Assembly (NCBI GenBank): GCA_914767885.1
Contig: CAJZBQ010000053.1
Coordinates: forward strand, 620,001-684,000
Direction: 5' to 3'
DNA length: 64,000 nucleotides
From: Blepharisma stoltei
Lineage: Eukaryota; Ciliophora; Heterotrichea; Heterotrichida; Blepharismidae
In this document: positions 61,516 to 64,000 of the stretch, in pieces
How positions within the stretch are numbered: the first letter of the stretch is position 1
Layout: every line of letters begins with the position of its first letter
Position numbers and translations under genes: made by a program
The notes under the pieces: model-generated
What the model was told of the DNA's origin: nothing
Databases searched by the model: none
What the model saw: only the letters and a program-made list of their open reading frames with translations

Positions 61516-64000
61516 ATGGGAGTCATTTTATTTGAGCTCAAAGGATTTTTAAAATTACTTTTTTTGACTTTTATAACAGTTTCAACCTCCTCAGAAGTTT
61601 TAATTGTTTATTCTCATGCATCAAAGAGCGCCGCTGCAAGCTTATTCGCCGATGTGATAACAAGTGTTTCCAATATCTCCTTAATTGAAATATTTTCTTG
61701 TGATTTTAACTTTCTTGATGAAGAGATTTCAAAACATCCCAACCTAATTGCTATTTTTGACATCACAGATAACTTAACTTCTCAATTTAAGATATCAAAG
61801 CTTTGCAAAGACAAGCTTCTTATACATTTTCTAGTTTCTGAGAGCATGCCTTACAAAAATAACTGAACTTTTATGCTTTCTGCCCCAAAAACAAATCTAT
61901 GTGAGGCTTTTATTACAACATTAAAATACTTTAATTGAACTACTGGTGTCGCATTTAGCAGTGTTAAAAATTATCCAATTTATCAAGCCAATCTTCATAA
62001 TTATTCTGAAAAAATAGACTTATTTTCTGCGAGCTCAGGAGCCTTTGTTACAAATTTTATTCAAAAAGAAGTCTTGAGGCTAGGCTCATCACTATTTTAT
62101 TTGTTTGCAGACAATAATAGCTCTATTGAAATACAAAAAAATTTAAAATCTTCGAAAATGCTTACTAATGGAACTGGAATTCTACTAATCAGCGAAAGTA
62201 GTTATGGATCAACCATAGAAGGAGCATTAGCTATTGTCGAAAAAGGCAAAGAAACTGCAGAATCTTATGAGAAATACCTATATCTTACTATTTTAGACAT
62301 GATTTCTCTTTTAAGCAATGCTTCAAGTTATGATGACTCTTTAATTATGTTATTGGAAAAGTGCCCAAATCACTATTGTGTTAATGGATTCTCCCTTGTA
62401 AATATACATGAAAACCAAAGAAAATTTGTTGGATCTATAACCAATGGGATATTAATGTTGAATTCCTCAATCGTTTTCCCAGGGAATTCTGTTGAAATTC
62501 CAATATCTCAAAAAAAATATTTATATGTCAGTGCCAATGATGGGACAACCAACCCTGATGCTGCCCCTTCTGAATTCGTGATACTTTATAATAGAGGGTT
62601 TGCATCAGCTTTAAAAGATATGAACACTGGTAATGATATTTTACAAAATTTTCAGCTGAAATTGAATGATTTTGATTGTGGAGCAGCTGTATATAACGCT
62701 GCTTTTAATTATAATTGCATTAATAAAGATAAAGATAAACTAGGTTTGGCGCGCATTATGGCTTCGAGCTCTCTATTAGCTTATGGAGAAATTGCCACGC
62801 TAGCAAAATTAAATATCACTCTACCTTGCATTGGGGCTTTAAATGTCGATTCAGGCCTTTCAAACTCTACCAAATATCCATTTTATTCAAGAGTGAGTGT
62901 ACCGAGCACTGTCTTATTTTCACAAGTTCCATTAATATTAAAAGTCATGGGCTGAAGAAATATCGCGATTTTATATCAGAATGATAGCTTAGGCACCACA
63001 GCAAATTATTATATCAATCAAGCGAATGAAAAACAAAATTTAAATATCATCAATAAATTAAAAATAATCCCTCCACTTTTGACCAGAGGCCAATTATCGT
63101 TATTTGCAGATTTTTGAACTTTGCCACCTAGATTTGGAATCTTTTCCGCGTGTGAAAAGATGATTCCAAATGTGAAATCAAAAGGGTTCCGCAGGTGAAA
63201 TTACCTTTTCACACGCGGAAAAGATTCCACATCTAGGTGGTAAAGTTCAAAAATCTGTAAATAACGATAAAAAATTATTCGCATGTATTTCAAGATATTA
63301 TTGATACAAATGCAAGAATGATTGTTTTAATATTAAATCCTCCTTTAATTGATTATGCTGCAGAGCTATTTTATGATTTGGGAATGAGAAAGGGGGATAT
63401 GATTTTTTATTCTCCTAATGTAGGGTGGCTGTCTTCTGTGGCGAATAAAGATGATTATACATATAAAAGAATAGAAGTTGCTATTCCGTTATTAGCTGTA
63501 TATCAATCATTTTTTGTAGGTGAAAAAGGAAAAAGTGTTCATGATGATTTATATAAATCATATGGTAATTTAGAGCCTAGCTCATTCTCTTGTTTGTTTT
63601 ATGATTCATTATATTTAGTTGGGGCAGCTTTGGATTGGACTATAAATCAAGGAAAAGATTACACCGACCCTACAAGCCTTCAATCAGCCATAAGAAGTGT
63701 AAAATTCGCTGGATGCAGCGGAACTATTTATATGCAAAAAAATAGTAATGATGTACAATTAACTAGTTTTACAATCCAATCTAACTTTTATAATTCTACA
63801 ACATCTGCATTAAAAATATATGACGTTGGGCTTTTAGCACCTACAAGCTTAAAAGTTTTGACCATTGAAACTCCTTTCATATATGCAGATGGAACTAGTA
63901 ATAAGCCTACAGATTTTAGGATAACAAGGACTAATTGTCCATTTGATGATAAACTAAAGCAAACATTTGCTAAAGGCCGAGCTTTGGTTTTTGGAATTTG
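61516..64000 (+). CDS. Receptor-like multi-pass membrane protein R4 (truncated by window end)
   Basis: Start placed at the ATG at 61516 (MGVILFELKGFLKLLFLTF), which begins the signal helix; an alternative ATG at 61486 is in another frame. Same ectodomain landmarks: SANDGTTNPDAAP, LNDFDCGAAVYNAAF, GEIATLAKLNITLPCIGALN, GWRNIAILYQND (Trp from TGA), FYDSLYLVGAALDW and CPFDDKLKQTFAKGR. One IES (63097-63269, palindromic) interrupts it. The window ends at the first membrane helix. Confidence 0.8.
63097..63267. mobile_element. Family P palindromic element / IES (171 bp) in R4
   Basis: TA at 63095-63096 and 63268-63269; removal gives LLTRGQLKNYSHVFQDI. Arms TCGTTATTTGCAGATTTTTG..; about 70-bp arms around an A/T-biased centre with TTCCACATGTG-type words. 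Confidence 0.93.

Noticed and set aside
1-64000. tRNA or rRNA genes
   Set aside because: I scanned for B-box and 5S-like words in the GC-rich patches (25650-25870, 31195-31720, 39176-39939, 57156-57715) and found no cloverleaf or rRNA signature.
1-64000. Transposase gene for the MITE families
   Set aside because: No DDE/DDD transposase, reverse transcriptase or recombinase motif was found in any frame read; the elements here appear non-autonomous.

Overview
The window looks like germline (micronuclear) DNA of a heterotrich ciliate, most likely Blepharisma or a close relative. Three observations point there. (1) UGA is read as tryptophan: TGA and TGG swap at the same aligned codon in the four receptor paralogs (for example near 43808, 49948, 57080 and 62952), while TAA and TAG are stops. 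(2) Introns are 15-16 nt with GT..AG ends. Eleven were placed by frame, for example 2646-2661, 2888-2902, 6547-6561, 25287-25301, 28281-28295 and 34564-34578. (3) Most genes are interrupted by AT-rich or inverted-repeat segments whose removal, keeping one copy of a short direct repeat (usually containing TA), restores the reading frame exactly. These are therefore called internal eliminated sequences (IESs).

Layout. 1-3007: tandem multi-pass membrane protein genes. 3766-4774: aquaporin. 5161-8999: two aspartic-protease-like membrane proteins on the minus strand. 9561-11695: ubiquitin-specific protease. 11866-16247: a kinase, a RING-CH/FHA protein and a papain-like protein, all on the minus strand. 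16805-17941: secreted Cys-rich protein. 18271-23974: two PH-domain CAMK-like kinases. 24914-25534: Rab-like GTPase. 26600-27842: unknown protein. 28263-32149: ankyrin-PH-AGC kinase. 32381-33908: ORC1/CDC6-like ATPase. 34092-37490: a hypothetical protein, an EF-hand-like protein and a GGQ release-factor-like protein. 37547-40106: multi-pass transporter. 42372-64000: tandem array of four paralogous receptors of about 1,140 residues, each with an extracellular ligand-binding region and a multi-helix membrane region.

Mobile DNA dominates the non-coding part. About 24 copies of one MITE family (A; about 385-390 bp when intact, termini CTCCCCC...TCCGTGAGCGAACAAAA) sit on duplicated TAA or TTA. Three further families (B at 29175, C at 55142, D at 60259) share the layout of C/G-run termini plus an iterated subterminal word, with different words. 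A palindromic family (P) of about 170 bp occurs nested in C, as a diverged relative nested in A, and alone in a receptor gene. A different class, GC-richer inserts flanked by 9-16 bp direct repeats, looks like retroposon insertions, and most of these repeats contain a TA that could serve as the excision pointer. The family A MITE matches the published idea of MITE-derived IESs in Blepharisma germline DNA. No transposase gene is visible in this window.

Functionally the genes are ordinary somatic genes (signalling, proteolysis, transport, replication). Several protease-like proteins have lost catalytic residues. IES boundaries are inferences from frame restoration and paralog alignment; a matching somatic (macronuclear) assembly would settle each one.
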